A DNA stretch of 64,000 nucleotides from Persicitalea jodogahamensis (GTDB lineage Bacteria > Bacteroidota > Bacteroidia > Cytophagales > Spirosomataceae), in assembly GCF_014651615.1 (NCBI RefSeq), contig NZ_BMXF01000004.1, forward strand, positions 248,001 through 312,000, in the 5' to 3' direction. Below are positions 18,640 to 29,131 of the stretch, piece by piece (positions within the stretch are counted from its first letter, which is position 1; every line of letters begins with the position of its first letter). The position numbers were made by a program, and so were the translations under genes. The notes under the pieces are model-generated. The model had not been told where the DNA came from, did not search any database, and worked only from the letters and a program-made list of their open reading frames with translations.

Positions 18640-19914
18640 ATGAAAAAATTAGTTTTGTTTGCCGGGCTGGCAGCAATGGGAGCCTTCCCTGCTTCGGCCC
18701 AATCACCGTCCATATCATTCAATGCCCGGGGCATGGTAGCTATTTCCGATGCGGATATGGCGGCCTCTGCTCTGGTAGATGGCAAACTCCTGCGTGACAA
18801 TACGGTCAAGGATAAACTCACCTCCATTAAATTCCCGCTTGTTCGAGGCGGTGCCTCAATAGGCGAAATCGTCGTTCCAAACTCTACGCTTACTTATTCC
18901 AAAAGCATGGCAGTGCCCAAAACGGGCGGCCTTGCATTCGTGCTGGAGTCTCGCGGTGCTCCCGGTGAAACCGTGAATGACTATCCAGACGCCATGAAGG
19001 GTTTTCCCGTTGGTCAGAAACTGTATGTTGTCGATATAGTCAATTTTGCAAAACCGAAAGTGAATTTTGGCTTTGCAGTAGGTAAAAACCCTACAGCCAT
19101 CGACATTTTCAAGAATAATGAGTTGATGGTTTCAACGCGCGATGCTGGCAAAGAATTGGTCTTCCTTGAAACGGATGACTCCGGAAAGCCTACTCGTTTC
19201 CTTGCTCTCCCTTCAGAATTGGACAGCACAAACAGTATAATCGATTTGAGCTGGCACCCAACGGGCAACTTCCTGGCCGTAACGCTAGAGGCAACTAAGG
19301 AAGTGGCTTTATACAAAGTACTTCGTGACGGTGGCAAATTGAAGAACATCGAAAAATTGGGTACTCCTTTGAAAGTGGGTGATTCACCGACAGTAGGAAG
19401 ATTCTCCGAAGACGGAAAGTACTACTATGTAATGGATAACAAAGGAGCTATGGGCAAGGCTACCGGTGAAGGCGCTTTGCACGTGGTTGAGTTTTCCCTG
19501 ACCGGTGGTGAGCATAAATTGAACAGCAGCACTCCTGTGGGCATCAATCCCGGAGCGTTCGCTATCAGCCCTGATGGGACTATGGTGGTGGCTGCCAATT
19601 CTGGTAAAAGCGCAATGCCCTGGACAGAAGACGGCGCTGGCTCTTCGAGCTCGCTGACATTGTTCAGTCTCGCCGATGGTGCTCTGACTAAAGTTGCAGA
19701 TTATCCTTTTCCCGGAATTTTGCCCCAAAGTGTGGTATTTGATAAAGATGGCTCAAACGTAGCCGTTGCAGTGTACGAGTACCTGGATTACGGTAGCCGT
19801 ACAGGTGGCATCGAGTTCTGGTCTGTAACCAAGGGCGGTACACCAGCACTGGCGAAGCAAATGGGCCGCATCAGCGTGGAACGTGGATGCCACACCATTC
19901 GCGTGATTCCCTGA
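18640..19914 (+). CDS. Secreted beta-propeller protein, function unknown
   Basis: 424 residues from the ATG at 18640 (MKKLVLFAGLAAMGAFPASAQ), a clean signal peptide; the ATG at 18625 is the alternative. The mature chain shows repeated propeller-type strands: SWHPTGNFLAVTLEATKEVALYKV, GRFSEDGKYYYVMDN, FAISPDGTMVVAANSG, VVFDKDGSNVAVAVYEY. This resembles seven-bladed lactonase/cytochrome-d1-like propellers but I see no lactonase active site. Probably periplasmic or surface-exposed. Flanked by terminators on both sides. Confidence 0.78.
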   Translation: MKKLVLFAGLAAMGAFPASAQSPSISFNARGMVAISDADMAASALVDGKLLRDNTVKDKLTSIKFPLVRGGASIGEIVVPNSTLTYSKSMAVPKTGGLAFVLESRGAPGETVNDYPDAMKGFPVGQKLYVVDIVNFAKPKVNFGFAVGKNPTAIDIFKNNELMVSTRDAGKELVFLETDDSGKPTRFLALPSELDSTNSIIDLSWHPTGNFLAVTLEATKEVALYKVLRDGGKLKNIEKLGTPLKVGDSPTVGRFSEDGKYYYVMDNKGAMGKATGEGALHVVEFSLTGGEHKLNSSTPVGINPGAFAISPDGTMVVAANSGKSAMPWTEDGAGSSSSLTLFSLADGALTKVADYPFPGILPQSVVFDKDGSNVAVAVYEYLDYGSRTGGIEFWSVTKGGTPALAKQMGRISVERGCHTIRVIP

Positions 19915-19938
19915 TTAGTGCTAAATACTATCTTTTGT

Positions 19939-19971
19939 AAAAACAGGCCGACAAAATCGGCCTGTTTTTTT
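19939..19971 (+). terminator. Terminator of the beta-propeller gene
   Basis: 13-bp perfect stem (19939-19951 with 19957-19969), five-base loop, and a T run. Strong intrinsic terminator. Confidence 0.88.
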
Positions 19972-20023
19972 ATTTAGGTGATAATACTTGATTTACGGAA
20001 CCAGAATCCTGTATAGCTGTTTA

Positions 20024-20051
20024 TTTGTCGGATAGTTTTTTAGTAAATTTG
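20024..20051 (+). promoter_or_regulatory. Promoter of the ABC-F gene
   Basis: Best promoter in the window: TTTG at 20024-20027, 16 bases, then TAAATTTG at 20044-20051, fitting the Bacteroidota -33/-7 consensus. The ATG is 33 bases further on. Confidence 0.75.
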
Positions 20052-20084
20052 CGTTTGAAAATCATAAAAAAATTCAATTTATAA

Positions 20085-21713
<1,629 letters not shown>

Positions 21714-21729
21714 ATCATTTGCTGATAAT

Positions 21730-21776
21730 AGACTAAAAAGGCTCCCAGGAATGTTTCCTGGGAGCCTTTTTAGTCT
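21730..21776. terminator. Bidirectional terminator, 21-bp perfect stem
   Basis: Arms 21730-21750 and 21756-21776 pair without a mismatch around a five-base loop. The stem carries A and T runs, so it terminates the ABC-F gene on plus and the gliding-domain gene on minus. The minus gene's TAA (21770-21772) lies inside the stem. Confidence 0.9.
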
Positions 21777-22918
21777 ATCATTAACACCGAGCCAGTTTTG
21801 ATGAATACAGAATCTTCTTTACCAATCTTTATTCGGTAAGGATAGGAGCCAGGTGGAAGAATAGATCCGTTTAATTTCCCATCCCAACTTTGGGCAGAAT
21901 CAACCGTATGGAAAACTACGGTTCCCCATGCGTTGAATACGGTCAGCTCATAGCCTGTAGTCACCTCTCCTTTAATTTCAAGGAGATCGTTGATACCATC
22001 ACCATTTGGTGAAAAGGCATCAGGAATGAAAATTGGGGCTCCCCCGCCACACACGGAAGCAGGGGTAAGCCGGCAGACAGGTAAAGATGAAAAAGTACTG
22101 TTTGGCGTAACCAGAAGCAGTTGATAACAGTGTTCCCGACCGCAATTGAGATCTTCATCATCCAGGGTCCCACTCTCTCCCTGGGACGTAATATCTTTCC
22201 AGGAATTATTGTCTTTCCTAATAGTCAGCTTGGTATTTGGTGCCAAAACCATGGTTTTCCAGACTAAGCCATTGGATTCCGAATGGCTTATCATTTTCAG
22301 AGTACCTGAACAGACCGGCTCAGATCTGGTACTTTCAACCAGACAAGTATCGGTGGATTCGAGCCGAAAGCAGGTTGATGCCAGTGAATCTACAACTACC
22401 TCGAGCTGCTGATCAGCTTTCGAAATAGTGCGGCCGGTACTTTCCCAATCACCACTGCCCGTCTTTCGGTAGAGCAGAAGTTCGATGGTAGATGGATTTT
22501 TAATTGCCAGTTCGCCGCTTGATATGGCAAGCATTCTGAAATCGGAAATGCTTGGCTTAGCTGTCGTAACGGATCCCGGCTCGTATCGGAGAAGACGCTC
22601 GTTGCTTTTGCAAATATTGGAAGTACCCCAAACCCTAATAGATCGGGGAGACGAATCAGGGTAGGTGTGACTTACCGATTTCAAACGGGGAAATGACTGT
22701 TGTATAGTGCCATCTCCCCACGAAATCCAATGTGACTCGTAGATTGCAGACTGGGTTTCTGCGAAGATTAGCTTTACCGTCGATCCGCTGCAATTGACCA
22801 GCCTGGCTTGCGGGGGAATGGTATCCGGGCATTGTGCTTTCAATTCACCCAGAAGGAAAACAAGCCCAATGAAAAGCAGACTGAGTGCTGTAAACACTTT
22901 ATTTCTTCCTCGCTCCAT
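21770..22918 (-). CDS. Secreted protein with gliding-motility-associated (T9SS type B) C-terminal domain
   Basis: 382 residues. N-terminal signal (KVFTALSLLFIGLVFLLGELKA). The middle consists of Ig/PKD-like beta segments (ESHWISWGDGTIQQSFPRLKSVSHTYPD is PKD-like). The last 90 residues are the CHU_C/gliding motility-associated domain: IPDAFSPNGDGINDLLEIKG, ELTVFNAWGTVVFHT, WDGKLNGSILPPGSYPY. That domain sends proteins through the type IX secretion system, so this is a surface or secreted protein. No catalytic domain; likely structural or adhesive. Ten cysteines or so suggest disulfides. Confidence 0.88.
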   Translation of the reverse strand: MERGRNKVFTALSLLFIGLVFLLGELKAQCPDTIPPQARLVNCSGSTVKLIFAETQSAIYESHWISWGDGTIQQSFPRLKSVSHTYPDSSPRSIRVWGTSNICKSNERLLRYEPGSVTTAKPSISDFRMLAISSGELAIKNPSTIELLLYRKTGSGDWESTGRTISKADQQLEVVVDSLASTCFRLESTDTCLVESTRSEPVCSGTLKMISHSESNGLVWKTMVLAPNTKLTIRKDNNSWKDITSQGESGTLDDEDLNCGREHCYQLLLVTPNSTFSSLPVCRLTPASVCGGGAPIFIPDAFSPNGDGINDLLEIKGEVTTGYELTVFNAWGTVVFHTVDSAQSWDGKLNGSILPPGSYPYRIKIGKEDSVFIKTGSVLMID

Positions 22919-22953
22919 CCGCTCACCAAAATTATTTCTATCCCAAAATAAAT

Positions 22954-22986
22954 AAAAAAAGCGGGGATATTTACATCCACGCTTTG
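22954..22986 (-). terminator. Terminator of the subunit-3-like gene
   Basis: Minus-strand hairpin AAGCG-GGAT paired with ATCC-CGCTT (about 22960-22986) with one internal mismatch, followed on the minus strand by a T run (A run 22954-22960). Confidence 0.65.
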
Positions 22987-23010
22987 TAGTTACTGATTAT
23001 CAGTGAGTTG

Positions 23011-23649
23011 CTATTTGTCGTAACTCACCTTATACTTGGCAAGAACATCAGCAGGGACGCCGTCCCAAACATTGGGGCGATTGCCCATGTACCCAATATC
23101 TTCAATTCCTATCTTGCTCGAAAAGAATCCTGTAGCTGTAAAGTTGCGCATGGTATTGAAAAAAGATACCCCCTGGCTCATTTCTGGCTTGGCCTTTTCA
23201 GGGTATGCGATATCATCCACAATCTGTAAACGCTGCTCCTTACTCAAGGCAGTGAAAACTTTGCCACCAAAGCGCTTGGCCGATTCCCGGTCCAACCACT
23301 GCAAACCTCCCCGGAAAGGAGTCTGCCAATAAGGCTGATCTTTCACCATGAATTCTATAAACTGCGGCACACCCGATTCCGACGCGCTGCCTGACTTGCT
23401 ATCCTTGGGAATGATAATGTCCGACAACACAGCTAGCGTAGCCAGTTCCTTATCGGTGAAATACTTTTCCGCCATAAGCTTGGCATCGTGTTCGGCCTCC
23501 TCTTTCGTACGTCCAAACCCCACCTCTGCGGGGGGCGTATTCATAGCCTTGTCCAGTTCCCGACGCTCGGCCAGTACTTCCTGCGGATTGAGAGCCGCCA
23601 CCCCGAACGAGCTCAGGGTAAGCGCTTTTAATGAGTCTCTGCGTTTCAT
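23011..23649 (-). CDS. Gluconate 2-dehydrogenase subunit 3 family protein
   Basis: 212 residues from the ATG at 23649. The N-terminus MKRRDSLKALTLSSFGVAAL is a twin-arginine-type signal, fitting export of a folded oxidoreductase complex. The body has the family's LATLAVLSDIIIPKD and SGVPQFIEFMV motifs and a C-terminal NRPNVWDGVP. In known enzymes this small subunit accompanies an FAD-containing GMC subunit in a membrane-bound sugar dehydrogenase. The GMC gene is directly upstream on the same strand (170-base gap), so they probably form one complex. No cytochrome subunit gene is nearby. Confidence 0.9.
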   Translation of the reverse strand: MKRRDSLKALTLSSFGVAALNPQEVLAERRELDKAMNTPPAEVGFGRTKEEAEHDAKLMAEKYFTDKELATLAVLSDIIIPKDSKSGSASESGVPQFIEFMVKDQPYWQTPFRGGLQWLDRESAKRFGGKVFTALSKEQRLQIVDDIAYPEKAKPEMSQGVSFFNTMRNFTATGFFSSKIGIEDIGYMGNRPNVWDGVPADVLAKYKVSYDK

Positions 23650-23818
23650 AATTTTGGGGCTTTGGGCTATCAGCAATTGACTAACAGCCTTTAATTGTAG
23701 TTATTTTACTATTCGCTCCTGATCAAACTACCCTAGTGGTTGGATAAGAAAAAGATAAATCGGCAGTCGAAATGGAGCAAGACTGCTGCTCAAAAAAATT
23801 GTAAGAGCCGGCAGCCGA

Positions 23819-25564
23819 TTAAATATTCTTCTTCTTGACTTGATCAATGATGTAATCTGAGGCACGCCACGACAAGGCTAAGATAGTCCAGGTGGGGTTT
23901 TTGTCTGCCTGCGAAACGAAAGCACCGCCATCAACGACAAATACGTTTTTGGCGTCGTGCGCCTGATTGAAAGCATTCAGGGCTGAGGTCTTGGGATCAC
24001 TGCCCATGCGGGTCGTACCCACCTCGTGAATGATTCGTCCCGGTGCGGCCAACCCATAGTTACTGTCGGCCCCAGGCTTATTGCCGGAAGCCACACCACC
24101 CATGGCATCAATGATTTGCTCAAAGGTATCCTGCATGTGCTTGGCCTGCTTGATTTCGTAGTCTGACCATTTGTAGCTGAACCGCAATACCGGAATCCCG
24201 AACTTGTCCACCGTAGTTGGGTCGATCTCACAATAGTTGTCCGCGGAAGCAACTGCCTCGCCACGACCTGACATACCGATGTAAGCACCATAAAAACGAC
24301 GGTAGTCGTCTTTAAGCGATGCGCCGTATCCACCGGCCTCTTTCATTTTTCCGTCCGGGCCGGGGTACTTTCCGTTAGTGTTTTCCATCCCCCAACCGAA
24401 ACCATAGCCCGGCATACCCATTCCGCCACCATACTCGATGTGGTAGCCGCGCGGGAAGTCCAGCTTCTTATTGTCAAGCCACCAGGGTGAGTAAATGTGT
24501 GCGCCGCCGACGCCATCTTCGTTATAGCGCTTCCGATCCATGAGTTTAGGAATAAAAGCACCCCGAGAAGCTCCGGTGGAATCGTGCAGGTACTTACCAA
24601 CTACATCACTGGAATTTGCCAAACCATTGGGATGGCGGGTAGATTTGGAGTTAAGTAACAAACGGGCTGATTCGCAGGCGCTTGCTGCCAAAACAACCAC
24701 CTTGCCCTTGACAACGTGCTCCGTAAGTTTTTCTCGATCGACGTAAGACACTCCCGTAGCCATGCCTGTATTCGGGTCAGTGAGTACTTCACGAACCATG
24801 GCGTTGGTAGTGAGCGTAACGTTGCCGGTTTTTACCGCCGGAATCACCAGTACCGACGACGCCGAAAAGTCAGCATACGCCTGACATCCGCGGTTACACT
24901 GACTGCAATAGAAACATGATCCACGCTCGTTGTTGACGGGTTTGGTCAGGATTGACAAACGGTTGGGATAGATGGGTACACCCGATTTTTTGGCGGACTC
25001 TTTGAGCATCAACTCGTGAAGGCGCGGCTTGGGTGCGGGCAGGAAAATGCTGTCTGGGTCGTTAGGCAGTCCGTTTGCTTCACCGAAAACACCGATGAGC
25101 TTATCTACCTGATCGTAATATGGGGCTACCGTTTTGTAGTCGATCGGCCAGTCCTCGCCCAGGCCATCGATGCTCTTCCGGCGAAAATCGTCGGGACCAA
25201 ACCGAAGCGAAATACGGCCCCAGTGGTTGGTCCGTCCACCCATCATCCGTGATCTGAACCAATCAAACTCAGTACCTCTTTTGCGGGTGTAGGGCTCCCC
25301 GGCGATTTCCCATCCACCCCAGGCGGCATCAAAATCGCCAAAGTTCCGAAAGGGTGTGCTGGCCCCACGGCGTGGTGACTCATAAGGCCATTTCAATTGG
25401 GTGATATACTTGGGGTCGGCGGGATCATAGTAGCCGCCCGCTTCGAGCAAAGCAACCTTTGCCCCGGCTTTGGCTAACTGGTAGGCCGCCATACCGCCGC
25501 CCGCGCCTGAACCGACGATTACGACATCAAACTCGGTTGGCGGTTCTTTTATTTGAAAACTCAT
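23819..25564 (-). CDS. GMC family FAD-dependent oxidoreductase (sugar/alcohol dehydrogenase subunit)
   Basis: 581 residues. Rossmann FAD motif VVIVGSGAGGGMAAYQLAKAG near residues 15-35 and ALLEAGG after it; GRTNHWGRISLRFGP; a Cys-rich insert FYCSQCNRGCQAYADFS that resembles the cluster-like loop of gluconate dehydrogenase-type GMC enzymes; C-terminal IIHEVGTTRMGSDP and FVVDGGAFVSQADKNPTWTILALS, with the catalytic His/Asn region. No signal peptide of its own: export would have to ride on the TAT signal of the partner at 23011-23649. Substrate likely a sugar or polyol. Confidence 0.93.
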   Translation of the reverse strand: MSFQIKEPPTEFDVVIVGSGAGGGMAAYQLAKAGAKVALLEAGGYYDPADPKYITQLKWPYESPRRGASTPFRNFGDFDAAWGGWEIAGEPYTRKRGTEFDWFRSRMMGGRTNHWGRISLRFGPDDFRRKSIDGLGEDWPIDYKTVAPYYDQVDKLIGVFGEANGLPNDPDSIFLPAPKPRLHELMLKESAKKSGVPIYPNRLSILTKPVNNERGSCFYCSQCNRGCQAYADFSASSVLVIPAVKTGNVTLTTNAMVREVLTDPNTGMATGVSYVDREKLTEHVVKGKVVVLAASACESARLLLNSKSTRHPNGLANSSDVVGKYLHDSTGASRGAFIPKLMDRKRYNEDGVGGAHIYSPWWLDNKKLDFPRGYHIEYGGGMGMPGYGFGWGMENTNGKYPGPDGKMKEAGGYGASLKDDYRRFYGAYIGMSGRGEAVASADNYCEIDPTTVDKFGIPVLRFSYKWSDYEIKQAKHMQDTFEQIIDAMGGVASGNKPGADSNYGLAAPGRIIHEVGTTRMGSDPKTSALNAFNQAHDAKNVFVVDGGAFVSQADKNPTWTILALSWRASDYIIDQVKKKNI

Positions 25565-25644
25565 GGATGAACTGGTTTTTACAGGGTTTGATTTTGACCT
25601 TTAAATATAAGTAAACAGAGCCTATTTACTACTGAATGACCTCT

Positions 25645-25652
25645 TATCTTTG
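25645..25652 (+). promoter_or_regulatory. -7 box TATCTTTG for the Sua5-GT39-hydroxylase unit
   Basis: Exact TAnnTTTG match, with a weak TTTAC at 25624-25628 at the right distance for -33. The in-frame TTG at 25650 lies inside this box, which argues that translation begins later. Confidence 0.55.
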
Positions 25653-25670
25653 CAAAAAAAAGAAAGTGTT

Positions 25671-26627
25671 GTGTCAATTATAGGTTCAAACGTAGAAAAA
25701 GCAGGGCTGTTGCTGAACGACGGGCAACTGGTGGCAATCCCAACCGAAACGGTGTATGGTTTGGCGGCTAATGCTCTCGACATTCAGGCAGTGGCAGGTA
25801 TTTTCGCGGCAAAGAACCGCCCCACCTTCGATCCCCTCATCGTTCATGTGAAATCGCTGGATGCTGTGGCAGAATATGTCACGGAAATTCCTGAAAAAGC
25901 GAGAGAATTGGCTGAGGCCTTTTGGCCGGGGCCATTGACGCTGCTTTTGCCCAAAAAGTCAATCATACCCGAACTGGTCACATCCGGCCTGCCGACCGTG
26001 GCAGTGCGTGTTCCCCGGCACCCGCTGACCTTAGCATTGCTCCAGTCACTGGAATTCCCTTTGGCCGCTCCGAGTGCAAATCCATTTGGATACATCAGCC
26101 CCACTACTGCTCAACACGTAGAACAGCAATTGGGGAGTAAGATCGCCTACATACTGGATGGAGGAGAGTGCCGGGTCGGAATCGAATCCACTATTGTTTC
26201 CTTCGAATCCTCTACACCAAAAGTATTGAGATTGGGCGGCTTAAGGTTGGAAGATATAGAATCAAAAATTGGCAAAGTTGAAAAATCATTGCATTCCAGC
26301 TCCAATCCTCTGGCCCCGGGAATGCTGAAAAGTCATTACGCGCCCCAAAAGCCACTGTTCTTGTGCACCAAGGCCGAAATGACTGAGCCTGGAAACGACA
26401 AGAATGTAGGCTATTTGTTTTTTGACAAAGGGCATGAGCGTATTGAGGGAGAAAATTGCCTTTACCTGTCTGAAACAGGCGATTTTTTGGAAGCGGCCCA
26501 ACACCTGTTTGACTACCTGAGAAAGTTGGATGCCAGTCACGTTCAGGAAATCAGGGCGGAGATCTTACCCGAAAAGGACTTAGGCAGAGCCATAAACGAC
26601 AGGCTCCGTCGGGCAGCTGCGGTTTGA
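25671..26627 (+). CDS. L-threonylcarbamoyladenylate synthase (Sua5/YrdC/YwlC)
   Basis: First enzyme of t6A37 tRNA modification: makes threonylcarbamoyl-AMP from threonine, bicarbonate and ATP. 318 residues: YrdC domain (LLNDGQLVAIPTETVYGLAANA, KNRPTFDPLIVHV, FWPGPLTLLL, VAVRVPRHP, APSANPFGYISPTTA, ILDGGECRVGIESTIV) and a C-terminal Sua5 domain (PGMLKSHYAPQKPLFL). I place the start at the GTG at 25671; the earlier TTG at 25650 overlaps the promoter box and adds a lysine-rich heptapeptide not expected for the family. Ten bases separate it from the next gene. Confidence 0.93.
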   Translation: MSIIGSNVEKAGLLLNDGQLVAIPTETVYGLAANALDIQAVAGIFAAKNRPTFDPLIVHVKSLDAVAEYVTEIPEKARELAEAFWPGPLTLLLPKKSIIPELVTSGLPTVAVRVPRHPLTLALLQSLEFPLAAPSANPFGYISPTTAQHVEQQLGSKIAYILDGGECRVGIESTIVSFESSTPKVLRLGGLRLEDIESKIGKVEKSLHSSSNPLAPGMLKSHYAPQKPLFLCTKAEMTEPGNDKNVGYLFFDKGHERIEGENCLYLSETGDFLEAAQHLFDYLRKLDASHVQEIRAEILPEKDLGRAINDRLRRAAAV

Positions 26628-26637
26628 GCTAAAAATC

Positions 26638-28299
26638 ATGAATAATACAACGTTCAATATCATACGCGCTGATCGCTTTGGTTTTTTAATTTTTATTGTT
26701 TTCTGGTTTCTTCAAAGTGTATTCACGGCCACGCATACGGAGCTTTATTTTGATGAGGCTTACTACTGGATGTATTCGCAATTCCCGGCCTGGGGCTATT
26801 TCGATCATCCGCCGGGCGTGGCAGTGATGATCTGGTTGGGTAGTTTTTTAGGAAAAACCGAACTGGCGGTCAGGCTGGTGAACATCCTGCTAATGACCGG
26901 AATTTTGACGATCATCTATGCAGTAGTAAAGCCGAAGGATACACTGATTTTTTGCCTGACCCTATTTTCTTTTCTTACTTTCCATTTGTCGGGCTTTGTG
27001 GCTCTGCCCGATACCCCATTCTTCTTCTTCGCCATCCTGTTTCTGCTGGCCTACCGAAAATTTCTTGAAAGCCGGGATTGGTACCGATGGGCGATCCTGG
27101 GTACGACAGCGGCACTTATGCTCTACTGCAAGTACCACGGAGCATTGGTGATCATTTTTGTAATTCTCAGCAACCCCAAACTGTTGACGAATTACCGGTT
27201 CTACCTGGCCGGAATTTTGGCCTTGGTATTTTTCCTGCCCCATATCTGGTGGCAAGCGACCAACAATTTTCCGTCGCTGCAGTACCACCTGATAGATCGG
27301 GGTACTTCGTACAACATTGGCCAAACCCTTGAATACCTTTTTGGGAACATCCCTTACCACGGTGGGCTGGTTTCTGTTGCTTTACTAATAGCTTCATTTC
27401 GCTACAAGCCGGCAAATGTCTGGGAAAAGGCTTTACAGTGGAACTTGTACGGAACACTGGCTTTCTTTTTTCTGGTCACCTCCAAAGGGCAACACATTGA
27501 ACCTAACTGGACCATCTTCTGTATTTTTCCGCTCCTATACCTGGGGTATCGGAGCGTAGAAATGGCCCGATGGTACCCGACCTACCGTACTTTGGCCTGG
27601 GTGTTCGCTGGAATTTTACTCCTGCTTAAAATACATTTGATTTATCCACTGGTCGATGTGAAGAAAGACCGCGTCTGGGATTTTCATGGAAGCCGGAATC
27701 TAGGCAAAGAGGTCAGTCGGATAGCCGGAAAAAGAATGATTGTTTCCAATAACTACAAAACTACCTCGCTGCTGAATTTTTATACCGATCTTTACTATTA
27801 CATTCCCGCTTTAAATATTGGCGACCGGGGCAATCAATACAGCCTATGGCAACTCGATACGTTGGTCTGCGATCGGGACGTGGCTTATGTGAATCAACGA
27901 CTTGCCGGAATCGGCGTGGCGAGTCGCAGCCATAGCACCGAGAACGTGACGATGATTGAGAATCTGACTTCGACGAATCTAGTTTCTCTGACGAGGGGAA
28001 AGTACACGCAGAATGAAAATGAGGTAACGGTGTCGCTGGAAGTCCGACTCCCCTCAAATATGCAGTGTGTGTATAAAGACAGCTTATCTTTGGAATTCAC
28101 GCTTGTAGATTCAGATAACGGTTCAGTAATGGATACCTTACCCTTATCGTTCGGTAGAGAATATACTACGCGCAAGCGTATAGTGTACCAACTACCTTTG
28201 TCACAAAAACGGAAAATAGAAAAAGTACTTGTCAGAGTATTGTCCGCTAAATTGAAGGGAGGAAACAACAAGTTTTTGACATTAAATCCCGTCCAGTAA
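26638..28299 (+). CDS. GT39/ArnT-like membrane glycosyltransferase
   Basis: 553 residues with about ten membrane helices in the first 370 and a soluble C-terminal tail. The N-terminal loop has HTELYFDEAYYWMYSQFPAWGYFDHPPGVAVMIWLG, the Asp-Glu and HPPG features of the protein mannosyltransferase/ArnT superfamily, which transfers sugar from a polyprenyl-phosphate carrier on the periplasmic side. Acceptor unknown (lipid A, glycoprotein or glycolipid). Middle gene of a tight three-gene run with Sua5 and the hydroxylase; functional link unclear. Confidence 0.88.
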   Translation: MNNTTFNIIRADRFGFLIFIVFWFLQSVFTATHTELYFDEAYYWMYSQFPAWGYFDHPPGVAVMIWLGSFLGKTELAVRLVNILLMTGILTIIYAVVKPKDTLIFCLTLFSFLTFHLSGFVALPDTPFFFFAILFLLAYRKFLESRDWYRWAILGTTAALMLYCKYHGALVIIFVILSNPKLLTNYRFYLAGILALVFFLPHIWWQATNNFPSLQYHLIDRGTSYNIGQTLEYLFGNIPYHGGLVSVALLIASFRYKPANVWEKALQWNLYGTLAFFFLVTSKGQHIEPNWTIFCIFPLLYLGYRSVEMARWYPTYRTLAWVFAGILLLLKIHLIYPLVDVKKDRVWDFHGSRNLGKEVSRIAGKRMIVSNNYKTTSLLNFYTDLYYYIPALNIGDRGNQYSLWQLDTLVCDRDVAYVNQRLAGIGVASRSHSTENVTMIENLTSTNLVSLTRGKYTQNENEVTVSLEVRLPSNMQCVYKDSLSLEFTLVDSDNGSVMDTLPLSFGREYTTRKRIVYQLPLSQKRKIEKVLVRVLSAKLKGGNNKFLTLNPVQ

Positions 28300-28306
28300 A
28301 TCAGCT

Positions 28307-29131
28307 ATGACTCCTGATATTGACTTCACTTCGCCATCGACATTTTTGATTACGGCGCTGTTTATTTTTTTGGGGATATTTGGTCGCTATGTCGGCACAG
28401 CATTGGTATTTAATCTGTTGGTAAAAGGGGCGTACAAGCATAAACTAGCCCATCGTGAAGTTCAAATCCGCCCCCGGCGTTCCAGGCAGGATATGGTAGA
28501 GATCGGATGGTCGTTTGTGACCTCAATTATGTTCGCCATAGCCGGAACGCTCATGATTGTGGCCTGGCAAAAAGGATACACCCAAATTTACCTGGATTGG
28601 GACACATATCCGCTGGCGTGGTTTCCAGTCAGTATTCTGATCGTGCTGTTTTTGCACGAAACGTACTACTACTGGTTGCACCGCTGGATGCATCGCCCCA
28701 AAGTTTATAGGCTGGTTCATAAAGTGCACCACGATAGCATCACAACCTCTGCCTGGACTTCATTTTCCTTTCATCCGATCGAGAGTACTTTTCAAGCCCT
28801 CTTTATTCCCGCGCTGACTTTCTTTATGCCTTTACACGTCTATGCGATTGGTATCGTGCTGACGATCATGACTTTTACAAGCGCCGTTAATCACCTGAAC
28901 ACCGAACTTTACCCGCGCGATTTCCAACGGCACTGGTTTGGGCGCTGGTGGATCGGGGCCACGCATCACAGCCTGCACCATTCGCAGTTCCGGTACAATT
29001 ACGGATTGTACTTTACCTTCTGGGACAAGTGGATGCATACCGAAAGCCCGGATTTTGTCAAGCTTTTCGACAAAAAGACGCGCCGTGAGTCAAAAGGATC
29101 AGGCGAAGAAGTTGGCGTGAAAGTTCATTAA
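28307..29131 (+). CDS. Sterol desaturase/fatty acid hydroxylase family membrane protein
   Basis: 274 residues, four to five membrane helices. The di-iron histidine clusters are present: HETYYYWLHRWMH (about 119-131), HKVHHDS (about 138-144), NHLNTELYP and HHSLHHSQFRYNYG (about 224-237). These enzymes hydroxylate or desaturate lipid chains, sterols or carotenoids at the membrane. Seven bases behind the GT39 gene. Its last 33 bases overlap the end of the opposing helicase gene. Confidence 0.9.
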   Translation: MTPDIDFTSPSTFLITALFIFLGIFGRYVGTALVFNLLVKGAYKHKLAHREVQIRPRRSRQDMVEIGWSFVTSIMFAIAGTLMIVAWQKGYTQIYLDWDTYPLAWFPVSILIVLFLHETYYYWLHRWMHRPKVYRLVHKVHHDSITTSAWTSFSFHPIESTFQALFIPALTFFMPLHVYAIGIVLTIMTFTSAVNHLNTELYPRDFQRHWFGRWWIGATHHSLHHSQFRYNYGLYFTFWDKWMHTESPDFVKLFDKKTRRESKGSGEEVGVKVH

